From: Tubiluchus corallicola
Taxonomy: Eukaryota; Priapulida; Priapulimorpha; Priapulimorphida; Tubiluchidae
Assembly: GCA_030141605.1 (NCBI GenBank)
Contig: JAQGDQ010000076.1
Coordinates: forward strand, 498,001-558,000
Direction: 5' to 3'
Length of the DNA: 60,000 bases
Each line of letters starts with the position of its first letter. The stretch's first letter is position 1. Positions 24,746-35,522 of this stretch are shown piece after piece. Under the pieces are notes generated by a model. It made no database searches, was not told the DNA's origin, and was given only the letters and a program-made list of their open reading frames with translations. Made by a program: the position numbers and the translations under genes.

Positions 24746-25745
24746 TGAAATCATTCAATGGCTTGCCATTTGATTTACTGATTGCGAAGCTTGATGCATA
24801 TACAGTATGGCTCTCAAATCATTAAAACTTGTTGCAAACTACCTACGTGACCGACGCCAGAGTGACGAAATGTAAAAAGTGAGTGAAGTATGACAGAAAA
24901 AGGCGTGCCATAGGGATCGTCCTTCTGACCAGTTTTCTTTAACACTTTTATGAGTGATTTTATGTATTTTATAAATAGCGACGTCACGAATTACGCTGAC
25001 GATAACACAATAACTACATCTGCGACCGATATTGATGATAATATCCAAACTTTATCGACTGAATCCACTCGTGCTCTTGAATGGTTTTCAATTAACCATA
25101 TGAAAACCAATTTAGACAAATACCGTCTGTTTCACGCAGGCAGCCATCGTAACCAAGAGATCATTGTAAAAGACATCTCAGTGCAACCAGAAACGTCTAT
25201 CAAACTACTCTGGGTGGTTTGATAGTGTCTTAAATTGTACTGAGCACATAAAAGACATCTCTAAAAAAGGGACTAACAAACTTTATTCTTACCCAATTTT
25301 TGTATTATAACCTCGTGTGGCATAACTGTGACCATACAAACGCTAACAAACTTGAAGATAATCAGTACCGAGCACTTAAATACGTTTATAATGATTATGA
25401 TACCTCATATGAGCAGCTGTTACAGAAAACCAATATTCTAACTTTGGAAATTAGTAGAAACTGGTCAATAGTAACTGAGGTCTTTAAGGCATTCAATGGT
25501 CCATCACCAGATTACAAAAGTTACTTCAGCTAAAACGAAGTGTGTGCAATTTTCGTGACAATGCAAAAATGATGGTTCCACAAGTTCGAACAACGAAATG
25601 TGATCTAAACTCATTCAGTTACTTGGGGGCAAAATTGTGGAATACTCTGCCCACTCATGTTAAAATTGAAACCGGACTGTAGTCTTTTAAGTGTAAAACT
25701 AAAAATGTGGAACGGGAACGATGCTGTTCTTGTAATATTCATTTA
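24746..25745 (+). pseudogene. Broken non-LTR retrotransposon reverse transcriptase (CR1/Jockey-like)
   Basis: Decayed reverse transcriptase split across frames. In order there are a DLLIAKLDAY segment, NYLRDRRQR, a degraded GVPQGS-type block near 24910, and the catalytic YADD box as NYADDNT near 24990. ALEWFSINHMKTNLDK follows, then the C-terminal part (LVWHNCD, ALKYVYNDYDTSYEQLL, VFKAFNGPSPDY, KLWNTLP). These are standard landmarks of CR1/Jockey-type elements. Several frameshifts and stops separate the pieces and there is no 5' part, so it is a dead 5'-truncated copy. The clade is inferred from motif style only. Confidence 0.85.
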
Positions 25746-26570
25746 TAGTTAAATTGTACATTCGTGCCATAGTGTAGATTTTAACTTATATTTTGTAATA
25801 GACGCGTCAGTAAATTTCGCGCCTTAAGATTGCGTGTCGTTTGTCAATGATTTCGCGCCAATCATTTAAAAGAAGCCGTCAAAACGAGAAAAGATGGTCT
25901 ACAATGTGCAGAACAAAGTGGTGACGATAAATTCATGTTTCCAGTTCGCAATTTTCTCATTTTTCGGTATATGCAACAGGTATAGAGAGTGTATGCAACA
26001 AGTACGTTGTTGAAATTATCCGCGCAAGCGTTGTATAAAAGAATTACTGCCTATGCAATAATTGTTCTTAATACCAATTAATTTGCATTCATTCATTTTT
26101 GCAACTGTAAATATGACGAAGAGGAAATGAGCAAGGATGCAGCAAAGTCTATGCAAAATTTGCCGGGTACTCAAATAACTCAAAACATTACTTGCATTTA
26201 TTCGGCCCACTGCCATTACGACTATACAATAAACTATAACAGCCATATCACAGGATGCTTATGAACGAACAACATGGCCTTTTTACAGCTATATGTAGCT
26301 CTTTGAAGCCAGGGTTGTTGGTGCATATGGCCTGTTCCCGAGAGAACACTGCCCTTAGAAATTGCAGATAAAAGACTTTGAAAACCTTTCGGTAACTCGT
26401 TTTAAAAATTCCTCTCTCAAAAGTTTTCAAAACAATTTTTCGGAAAAACCGGAGCGCATGCGCAGTACGCTTAAGGGAGTTTTACTTTCCGCCCGGTAGT
26501 TTGGGAGAATCTTTTCCCAAACAAACTGATTTGCTTGTATATGTTGACAGGCTCGGGATAGTATCAGGTT
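25746..26570. other. Intergenic region between the retroelement and the myogenic factor
   Basis: No exon seen. It contains gcgcatgcgca (26454-26464), listed separately, and short incidental frames on the - strand. Confidence 0.45.
26454..26464. promoter_or_regulatory. NRF1-type palindrome upstream of the myogenic factor
   Basis: GCGCATGCGC, the core of the NRF1 consensus, lies about 555 bp upstream of the ATG at 27019. It stands out in CpG-poor DNA. Binding is inferred from the motif only. Confidence 0.35.
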
Positions 26571-26576
26571 ATATTA

Positions 26577-26655
26577 GCCACTTTAGATCACTTTAGATCC
26601 AGTGTGTTTTTCCGAGTTGGTGATACAACGTCTGATCAGTGAAGTCTGATCAGTG
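26577..26655. promoter_or_regulatory. Two short tandem duplications upstream of the myogenic factor
   Basis: Actttagatc is directly repeated at about 26579-26600. Gtctgatcagtg is repeated at 26630-26641 and 26644-26655. Doubled short motifs 360-440 bp upstream of the start codon could be paired factor sites, or slippage products. Confidence 0.25.
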
Positions 26656-26900
26656 GCGTAGACTTGTTGGGAGTTTTTAAATTGTTGGCAGCGGTATAAT
26701 GATTTTCACGTCTGGAACAACTAACTATACAAACAAGATGATGTTTTAATTAAAGTGCTGTTGCTTTTCACTACGTTTATGAAAGTGAGAGTAAGTGCTG
26801 AGGGCGTTAAAACAAAGTGCAAAGGTTTATTTGGGACATCCGTGATATTGTAATACAAATCAAAAAAATAAAGCTAATACAGCGTAACTTATAAAACCGA

Positions 26901-26908
26901 TATAAAAG
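26901..26908 (+). promoter_or_regulatory. Candidate TATA box of the myogenic factor
   Basis: TATAAAAG lies 118 bp upstream of the start codon. A second tataaaac lies just upstream, around 26890. Initiation near 26930 would give an untranslated leader of about 90 bases. Confidence 0.4.
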
Positions 26909-27018
26909 TTCAAGTTCGCTAGCAAAACAGTCTCAAAAAATTTACCCATTAAGACAGAGCTTCTTCTCGTGATCCGTGGCTTCTTGAAAGACATATAGAA
27001 AAACTACTGTATAGGAGC

Positions 27019-27768
27019 ATGGCCAGCATAAACTGTCGTTATGGACAGACATCTTATCCAGATCCTCCGCAGTACAACAACTTCAATGGTCCAACCTCTC
27101 AGTTTACGCAGATAGCAGACACAACGAGCTTGTTCTCTCATCAGACAACCGACGACTACGTGCGACATCGACAGGAGTACGAGTGCCTCATGCGACATTA
27201 TCGTCCGACGCCCGGGTACGGCATTACCGCTGATCCGTATTCGCGAGGGTACCTGTTCGACGACAAGCATCGTTTTTACGAAGCGGCTCGTCCTTCATCT
27301 GATTCTCAGCTGAACGGGTTTCCTGCCATGAAAAGGCCAGAACTTTGCGAAAAGACCAATGAGTGTTCGGACGATCAGGCAATATTGCGCGGTAAGTCTG
27401 ATGTTGATGATAGCGATGACGAGCACGTCCCTCATGTTCTTGCTCCTCCTTACCCGCAAAGTCATACCCAAAGACGCTGCTTGCTATGGGCTTGTAAGGC
27501 CTGTAAAAGAAAGACGGTACAGGTAGACCGTCGAAAGGCAGCAACGATGAGGGAGAGACGTCGCTTGCACAAAGTGAACGAGGCATTTGAGCTTCTGAAA
27601 CGCAGGACCACCACTAACCCTAACCAGCGACTGCCCAAAGTTGAGATCTTGAGAAACGCAATAGATTACATAGAAGGTTTAGAACATTTACTGAGGGGAA
27701 GTAAAAATTCAGAGACCGAAGACAGAGGAGATACCCGCTCAACAAATAGCAACTGCTCAGATTACATG
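27019..27768 (+). CDS. MRF: Myogenic regulatory factor (MyoD/Myf5 family bHLH), exon 1
   Basis: Exon 1 encodes 250 residues of a nuclear transcription factor expected to bind E-boxes (CANNTG) as a heterodimer with an E-protein and drive muscle genes. Residues 1-130 are a poorly conserved, Tyr/Pro-rich N-terminus. DSDDEHV (131-137) precedes the MyoD-type Cys/His-rich [13 protein letters not shown] (154-166), which contains the Pbx-contacting Trp. The basic region [17 protein letters not shown] keeps the myogenic code: the Ala-Thr pair (A175, T176) and Lys185. Helix-loop-helix follows to about residue 226 ([33 protein letters not shown]). The exon ends in SNCSDYM at a consensus donor, atg|gtaaga, phase 0, the same place as in vertebrate MyoD genes. 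The start is the first in-frame ATG in a suitable context. With exons 2 and 3 the protein is 322 residues. Confidence 0.96.
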
Positions 27769-29480
27769 GTAAGAATGCTGATTTGAGTAGCAAAAAATTG
27801 TAGAATGTAGAGATAAAAGCCATGTTTTGAAGCCATCACAGGCTAGAATCTTATTTTTATTTTTTTTCGAGCGTGGGTTAGGCAGTAAGCATCAAGTGTG
27901 GATATTATGACCAGATGCAGTAAGCATCCACCGCTAATTTGTGATTTTAATTTGAAAATTATCGATTAGTTATGGAAAAAATCGACAATTGTAAAATTTT
28001 TGAAACCAAACATTGGCCGAAAGAAAGGAAATGTAAGAAAGTTGGGACTGAGAATAGATTACAAATCTAACGCAATGAATACATTAGGCCACGTAACTCC
28101 TTATGATCGCTGGTCTTAACTCAATCCTAATAGCTCCTTAACCACTTCAACATTTCTACGTATTAGTTGCTGACGCTAAAGTAATTGCTAATTAATTAAA
28201 TTAATATTTGTACATAATTCTTAGAGCCTGAAAAAACCAGTAATTACTATTTATAACAAAATTAGTTGGAACCTAATTACTAAACAATGCATTCCAGTTT
28301 GAAATTCTGAAAGCAAACAACTGTATTTAAAAAAAACACAAAACGATCCTTTATCATCCTTATCCACATATTTTTAAACTTTACAAGTGTAGAAGATTTG
28401 TGTGTAAATGCTTTTTTGTTTAATTCTTATTTTGAAATACACGTACACGTATTTTAATAAGAAATAAAAAGGAGGAAAACGTATTATATTTTTTTCAAAT
28501 TTACGATCATCATGGCGCTATCGTTAGATGGATATCCGTTTGTTCAGAATAAAACTTCATTGCCCAGAGCTGATGTATAACAAGTCCAAGATAAAATAAT
28601 ATATATGCATATATATGCTGCATACATTCAATTTTTAGTATGTGCAACACAAAACATGTAATCAGTTTTTTTAACCACTGTTAAACGATGCAGTAAATTA
28701 CACTTACCGCAAACTAACTGCAAACACGGGACATCACAAAAAAGACAAGAGATGCAATATGAAATTAAACGTAAAAAATTACCATAAAAAGACCACAGAA
28801 GCACAAAAGCAGAGCAGTCAGAAGCAGAAATTGAAACTTTAAAAACTTTTCTAATTTGTCTAAACATGCAGCTACAGCCGTGAATACCTATTATAGGTGA
28901 ATTCGATACGCAAAATTTAAAGTAAGCAATAAAAAGGGCAGGTAGATGTAAAATCTCGTCAACTTTATTTGTATCAATACGTATCAATTATTTTGTGAAG
29001 AAATTGTCTAAGAGGGTGTTAAGGTATTCAAATTATAGTTGAAAGTTTCTTAGTTCTGATGGCCATAAGTTCCTGATTTAGCCTTGTATTTCAATGATTC
29101 TTTAGACTGGTATGGTGTTCCATAAGCCACCCACTAATTTCATATTCAATTTTTTTATACTTTATCTTGTGGTACTTCATCTTACAGTCGTCGTTCATCT
29201 TGTGGTACTAACTCTTACTCAATAAATGAGATTTTTTTAGTCTGCATTTGAAGTTTTGCCCCGTTTTCTACTACCGTGCTAACTTTTGAGCAGAAGTGTA
29301 AAATCGCGGAATGGGGTATACATAGAAAAAAGCATGGTGTGCAGATCTAAAAAATCGTTGCTGTAGACGTATGATACCAAATTTTGATATCACTAATATT
29401 ATCACGTAGACTCAGCAAACAAGTTGTCATTTCTTTCCCATTGTTTTTCCTACACACAAGAAATTAGTTCATGAAGCGGA

Positions 29481-29506
29481 TTAGGATTAGGATTAGGGTT
29501 AGGGTT
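29481..29506 (+). repeat. Interstitial telomere-like repeat
   Basis: Two TTAGGA units followed by two TTAGGG units. This is the common metazoan telomere hexamer at an internal site. Confidence 0.7.
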
Positions 29507-29726
29507 CCCTACTTTTTAATATCTTTTAAAAATAATGAAGGATTTTGAAATTGATATTTTCATCCAAATTCTGCATTATTTGCCACATTTTTTAAAAGAC
29601 ATGAAAGCTTGCATAATTTGCCATGAATTTACAGTGCCGTGTGCCGTGTATAAACCTCTGCTAACACTGTTGTGCGGCCGATTTATGCATATGTGGCTAT
29701 GTCTATGCGTATGCGCCCGTGTGCGT

Positions 29727-29735
29727 GTGTATGTA

Positions 29736-29767
<32 letters not shown>

Positions 29768-29771
29768 TGTA
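29727..29771. repeat. (CG)n-(TG)n dinucleotide tract
   Basis: An alternating gcgcgcgc stretch runs straight into a gtgtgtgt stretch, preceded by degenerate tgtg/atgc steps. Alternating purine-pyrimidine sequence of this kind can adopt Z-DNA. Confidence 0.9.
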
Positions 29772-31115
29772 GATTAGATTAGATTTGATGGCAGAGTGCA
29801 TTTGGTCAGGGCTCCACTGCAGACGTTCTCCTCCTTTTTCTCTCTTATTCTTTAAGTTTTTTATATTTTCAGCATTTTTCTTTCCAGCTGTTTCGATAAC
29901 GCTTTTCTTCCCATGCTTCTAAACCGATTGAGATCATGTTATTTTTACATTATGACAAACATAGCCAAAATCTATGTTATTTTCCCGCACCATCTATTAA
30001 TTCAGGCCAAACTCGGACACAAAAATTCAATTGTCCGATGTTATCCTAGGCCTTTGGATAAAGTCGGACACTGCTCGAGTACACAAACAGATATTGTGCT
30101 TTGCAAAGTGTGGCATGAAAGCATCGGGGAAGAAGTAACTTACAAAATAAGCCATTTCTGAAGAGGATGCTGTAAATAATTAATTCGTTAGATCTGTTTA
30201 GCAGAAAATCAAAAAAAGTTAATACTATAAGAATAAACGTACTCAGCGAGCGAGCTTGTATGTTCACGACCATACGGCTGCCAGAAGACGAATTACTAGA
30301 CTATGTCTTGTGATGTGTAAAGTCTAAAGATGTGATGTGTCGGTAATTAACAATGAAAGAAAAAACAACGTTCAGGTAATTTAATGGGTTTTAGAAAAAA
30401 CGTAAAACCCATTGTCCGACATTACCCCATTTATCATATTTATTTTCACATAACAAAAGATTTTCATACTTTCATAGTACAGACACGACCGTTGCATTCC
30501 AACTTTACCAATTTTACTTTCTTTCTCAACCACAAGCATGCTTTCGTAATTGCTCATATTTTGTTATTAATTAAATTACTTACAGCCAAATGTCACTATT
30601 TAGTTGATAAATGAATTATAAAAACAGTGTACATGTTATATTACTGAAAAAATGGTGCGACGAATCTGGGTTCGGGCACGGATCAGTCTCAGACTGTAAT
30701 AGACAGCGGCATACGGCATAAAACTCCAGAATATGAATGTAAACTAATTTTTGCGTTATCAATTGCTCCAAATTTTTTTAAAAATTTTCAGAAAGCTTAC
30801 AATATACACGTGTGAACAGAAAGGCCAGCTTGGAATAATAAAATGCACGTGCATTCTGTCTTTGTATGCTGCAGAATGTATATTGCTGAATGACCTGAAG
30901 ATGTGGTCACTTTTTTAAATACGCTTATCTTACGTGTTTCGTGATTTACGAAATATGAATCACTGACCTAGAAGTAATAGAAGCTACGCCTATAAGTGAT
31001 AGAGATGATCCCACCGCAAATATAGACATGCATGCTTTTCCAAAGTTAATTTAAGCAAATTACAAGTGAAGAAAAACATCAAAGTCTGTCTACGCTCTGA
31101 TGTTAATGTGACGAG

Positions 31116-31720
31116 TATAAAAAGCTCGAATGGTAGTCCTTCCACCCAGATTTCAGTCATCAATCAGTAATCGAAGAAGCAAAACACATCCTTGTTCAAT
31201 TGAGCATGCATTTCAGTTCTAAAGTTGTTACAAGTAAAACATTTTCCCGCTGTGTAGTTTTAAGTGCCTGTTTGCGATATAAATGATTTTGGAATTGATG
31301 AGCGAAAACGTCTCCGTACGACCGGAACATCAGAACTAGAGAAACCCGAGACGAAATGTTAGCCATCTGCCGACATTCTTTATGAAAAATGTTAACCCTA
31401 GCATCACGGTGTGGCTCTGTTATTTCTCCGAGTCTTTCCTGCGTGTTCGTTAAAAGTACAACAAGGATCGTACCATTCGCACCGAGGGGTGGTAGTAACT
31501 GCTGTCTCGTTCTGCCCCGCGCACCTGTCTGTAATTTGTCTTATGCGCACATGGACCAGCCTTATTACCACCAATCAAAACAAATTGTAGGTGGCTCGTG
31601 TATCGGTCTCTGATCTACTCTGTCATCTTGTCGTGACGTCGCCCAGTTGCCCGGCCTTCACCCCTTCTTATTAACACTTTCTGCGTTGTCGTCATTTGCC
31701 GCAACTGATATCCTAACAAG
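31116..31720. promoter_or_regulatory. Intronic TATA/Inr-like element and less AT-rich stretch
   Basis: TATAAAAAG at 31116-31124 is followed by the initiator-like tcagtc at 31153. The next ~500 bp are notably richer in G+C than the rest of the intron, for example around 31490-31700. Only short open frames follow (up to 74 codons, 31389-31613) and none is recognised. Possibilities are an alternative promoter, an enhancer or a transposon remnant. The TATA-to-Inr distance is a little long. Confidence 0.25.
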
Positions 31721-32536
31721 AAGCCATCCGATACCTGTTTAATTGCCCTCTTTGCAGGGTTGAACGCGAGATTAATGGCCCATAGCTTTTTATGAATTTA
31801 TAGTATTTGCATAGCTAAAGGAATATTGAAACCGTTTATGATCGTCCTGGCAAAATCATTGCTCAAAAAATGCCGAGTTTTAAGAGCGAGTGCGCCAGAA
31901 AAATTTTTGGCTTTAGTAAAATAATCCTTTTATGCCATAATGACGCTGAGAACGATGGGACCTGAATCCCTGCTGTTGAACGTAAATAGTATTTGTTTTA
32001 GTCATACAGAGCATTATAAGTTTGCGAAGCATAACAATAATCGTCTATCTTTCTTGGTGCTTTGAAATTTCTGTGGTGTACAGTCAGTTGCACTGAAGTA
32101 TCTTAATTAAATGAAAAAATTTAGGCGTAGATACCAAGAAAAAATGGTTTTTAATCTATGTTATCTGCCAAATTCAATGCTTTTTTGCAAATATGTTAAA
32201 AGACAGGTTCTTGCCAACAAACAACTTGAAATTTTTTGTCGATTGAGCTTTTAATTTTAAACTCTGCTTTTATCAATTAACAAAAACTTTCACCTGGTTT
32301 ATTAAACCTTATAATAATTCACTTAATCATTTAAAATAACGAAAAAATCACATAAATTAAAAAACATAGTAATTTTAAAAAAATGAGTATGTTTCATTTT
32401 GACATAAACAAAGACGTAAGTAGTATACATATATTTATATATGTAGGCTTACTCGTTTTACTATAATACTTTTCTTTATTAATTAAGTATATTTTCACAG
32501 TAGTGTTTTCATTCCGAACAAATTTCTTTTTTTCAG

Positions 32537-32612
32537 ACAGCGAATAGTCCTCATTATTACTCAGAGAAACTGCAACATTATGACGATAATGCGAACTATA
32601 ACATCACAGGAG
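32537..32612 (+). CDS. MRF: Myogenic regulatory factor, exon 2
   Basis: The acceptor tttctttttttcag is followed by 25 codons plus one base and a consensus donor, g|gtgagc. It encodes TANSPHYYSEKLQHYDDNAN and a few more residues, resembling the short Tyr-rich middle exon of MyoD-family genes between the bHLH and helix III. Entry is phase 0 and exit phase 1, matching exon 1 (phase 0 exit) and the exon 3 acceptor used here. Confidence 0.85.
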
Positions 32613-34691
32613 GTGAGCTCCATAAAATTTGCATTTTTTCTATGCAGGTCTATTATGCAGTCTATTTGCAGGTCTATTATGTTTATTAGATAACTTCTTT
32701 CGATTGAAAAATTACAGCACTCGCCAGCATAATCATTAATTAAACTTACTATTAAGTTTTATAAGACTAATTTAACAATAGAAGATAAATCCTAATAACC
32801 TTCAGAATGAATGTAAGAGGTTTCCAAGAAAGTGGTTTTAATACAGTTTCTTTCGATGTACTGAAAATTTTAATAATCACCTGTATCACAATATCAATGA
32901 TTGTTATTTTTTCTGGATACAGAGTTAATGATTCATTCACTGTCTACATTTTGCTTGTTTTGACACAAAATCTTGCTCAAGTTATAGATTTAGTATTCAA
33001 ATAGTATTAACTTAAATTTTTCCAATAATTTCACGCTTACAAAAGCTGCAATGTGCAACTACTGTAATTACGTACTAAGATTGTAAATTAATGTCTCGTG
33101 GAAACTCTGCTAACGCGATTTTTTTATTTAAAATAAAACAGATTTATAGTCCATCATTGTTATTAATATTTATCTTACAAAATCAGCAAATAAAAATGCT
33201 AAATAAATTGATTTGAAAAAAATACGCTGCAGTCGCGATTGCAGCTTAACGCAAGTTAACTTATTTACTTAACTTAAGTTAACTTAACTTAATGCAATTT
33301 ACAAATGTCAGTTATAAATTCAGAAAATGATACTCACTTGCATCCTTTTAGTTGAACGTATTTAATTACTTTAGTCACGCATTTAAAATTTTGTCACTAC
33401 AGATGACAATTGTTGTTATATTAGCCAAAAAATTGCCAAAATGTCACCTAGAGTTAAAACTTTTTGTATTTTAAAACTACGTACGCCACTAAAGGTCCGA
33501 GTAAGACATAATCCATAATTATGATTACCTTAACTCAGCAGTAGATGGCTGTGTCACGTCATATGGACACCATATAAAGGGTGCTCTGATGTATCATATT
33601 ATCAGCACATCAGGTTGGAATTAAATAAACGTTAAATGATGGATGTTTTACTCAGGGTGGTAACAGTTGGCAAATTATCGTAGGGTCAGTCTGCATCCAT
33701 CTTGTAACTGAGCTGCTGTTAGATCAATTGGTAACTCCAAATTCACAAAGCACCGCGCTAAGCTATTGATGTAACATCAGAGTGGAGAAAATTGCAAAGT
33801 TTTTATTTTGACAACGGTCATTTGCGTATTATAAATTTGAATACAACAGAAACATAAATAATAACGATTTACTTGTTAGCATTTTGACGTTTACCTAACT
33901 TCAATAAAAAGCAATGAATGTTGTGTGGAGAAGTGAGGAGCACAGCGCTCGAGGCCTTATATTCTCTAGGGTGAGGCGCTATATTGTATTCAACTGATGA
34001 TCTCAAAATAATTAAAAACTATTATACCTATTTACATGACCTCACAAAGCATACACAATGTCAAAAGATACCTTATTCTTGATCAGTCCACAGAAAGTTA
34101 TGAAAATGAATAAACCTGTCGTTTTATAAAGTATGTTTTATGTTGTAAAAGTCATATGAAGTACGTCAGCTGTAGCTAATAAATGAATTACGAACTTAAC
34201 AAGCCACATTAAAAGTACTCAATTTAGATTACTTCAAGCGGGCTTACTTCATTTTTGTAGATGCACTGATTGAGAATTCTGAGCACAGAGAATGGTAAAA
34301 ATCAGTGGCTTGTCATTAGTAATTTATAAACTATACATCAAGAACATAATACAGGAAGAATATTAGCTAAGTGTGAGGGGACCATTGAAACACTTGAGGC
34401 TGTTATGTAATTAAACAAGACGAGGATAATCCAAATTATCATTTTTGAATTGGAGGGTTGGTATTATTACGTTTGTGAGTTGTTAAATTTTTTGGCCATA
34501 CTTAAAAAATTCAAAGTATTTAATATTTTGGGTTTTTATCTTATTATTGTTATCGTTATTATTGACATTATAGCTTCTTTTGTCGTTGTTGCTGTGATCG
34601 TAATTGTTGTGATTACGTTTAATTTAATTTTAGTCGTACACTTACATAAATCATTATTATTATGATTACTATTATTAGTACTACTACTGCT

Positions 34692-34773
<82 letters not shown>

Positions 34774-35188
34774 CTACTACTGTTACTGTTACTGTTACTG
34801 TTACTGTTACTGTTACTGTTACTGTTACTGTTACTGTTACTGTTACTGTTACTGTTACTGTTACTGTTACTGTTACTGTTACTGTTACTGTTACTGTTAC
34901 TGTTACTGTTACTGTTACTGTTACTGTTTTTGTTACTGTTTTTGTTACTGTTACTGTTACTGTTACTGTTACTGTTACTGTTACTGTTACTGTTACTGTT
35001 ACTGTTACTGTTACTGTTACTGTTACTGTTACTGTTACTGTTACTGTTACTGTTACTGTTACTGTTACTGTTACTGTTACTGTTACTGTTACTATTACTA
35101 TTACTATTACTATTACTATTACTATTACTATTACTATTACTATTACTATTACTATTACTATTACTATTACTATTACTATTACTATTAC

Positions 35189-35285
<97 letters not shown>

Positions 35286-35325
35286 TTTACCATTATCGTT
35301 CGTCATTATTTTCTTTTTATCTTAG
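32613..35325 (+). other. Myogenic factor intron 2, ending in a giant microsatellite
   Basis: A 2.7-kb intron, AT-rich. Its last ~650 bp are dominated by the compound triplet/hexamer repeat, which stops 45 bp short of the acceptor. The remaining 45 bp supply a pyrimidine-rich tract (ttattttctttttatcttag). Confidence 0.8.
34692..35280. repeat. Compound microsatellite (CAA)n-(CTGTTA)n-(CTATTA)n-(TTA)n
   Basis: Four homogeneous blocks share one 3-bp phase. (CAA)n runs to about 34773, a short CTA linker follows, (CTGTTA)n runs to about 35091, (CTATTA)n to about 35193, and (TTA)n to 35280. The hexamer block has two identical interruptions near 34927 and 34939, where a unit reads ctgttt ttgtta. Every frame is open in at least one direction, so the Asn/Ser, Thr/Val and Leu homopolymer proteins predicted here are artefacts. 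Confidence 0.98.
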
Positions 35326-35468
35326 CTTACCAGCAAGACGAACCAGGAGCATCTAGTCTTGATTGTCTGTCATTTATCGTTGAAAGCATTTCACCAAACA
35401 ACAAACAAGCAGCGACGACGACAGCCATATCTACAGCGACAACCTCGTCCCTTAGCAACGTCGCATGA
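35326..35468 (+). CDS. MRF: Myogenic regulatory factor, exon 3 (helix III, stop)
   Basis: The acceptor cttag|ct at 35324-35325 restores the frame left by exon 2 (G plus CT gives Ala). It encodes AYQQDEPG, then SSLDCLSFIVESISP, the helix III motif of MyoD-family C-termini (vertebrate form SSLDCLSSIVERIS), and a Thr/Ser/Ala-rich tail ending at TGA (35466-35468). The alternative AG at 35332-35333 would break the frame. The three exons sum to 969 nt: 322 codons and a stop. Confidence 0.9.
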
Positions 35469-35516
35469 TAGTGAATGACTTCCTCATATTCGCACACGTA
35501 TTTTATAGTAATAATC

Positions 35517-35522
35517 AATAAA
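35517..35522 (+). terminator. Polyadenylation signal of the myogenic factor
   Basis: AATAAA 49 bp after the stop codon implies a very short 3' UTR. Confidence 0.5.

Larger units (their letters stand above)
27769..32536 (+). other. Myogenic factor intron 1
   Basis: A 4.8-kb intron, larger than vertebrate MyoD introns. It holds telomere-like repeats (29481-29506), a (CG)n(TG)n tract (about 29727-29771) and a less AT-rich stretch with a TATA-like box near 31.1 kb. No other exon was found in it. Confidence 0.8.

Noticed and set aside
27224-27823. Three - strand open frames opposite the myogenic factor
   Set aside because: Shadows of the real coding exon. No domain, start context or splice support.
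32807-33004. Membrane-protein-like frame in myogenic factor intron 2
   Set aside because: Hydrophobicity follows from T-rich codons. No signal peptide logic, splice partners or homology.
34536-35468. Poly-Asn/Ser, poly-Thr/Val and poly-Leu proteins of up to 268 residues
   Set aside because: They are products of the triplet/hexamer microsatellite. Only the last 143 bp of the + strand frame belong to a real exon (myogenic factor exon 3).
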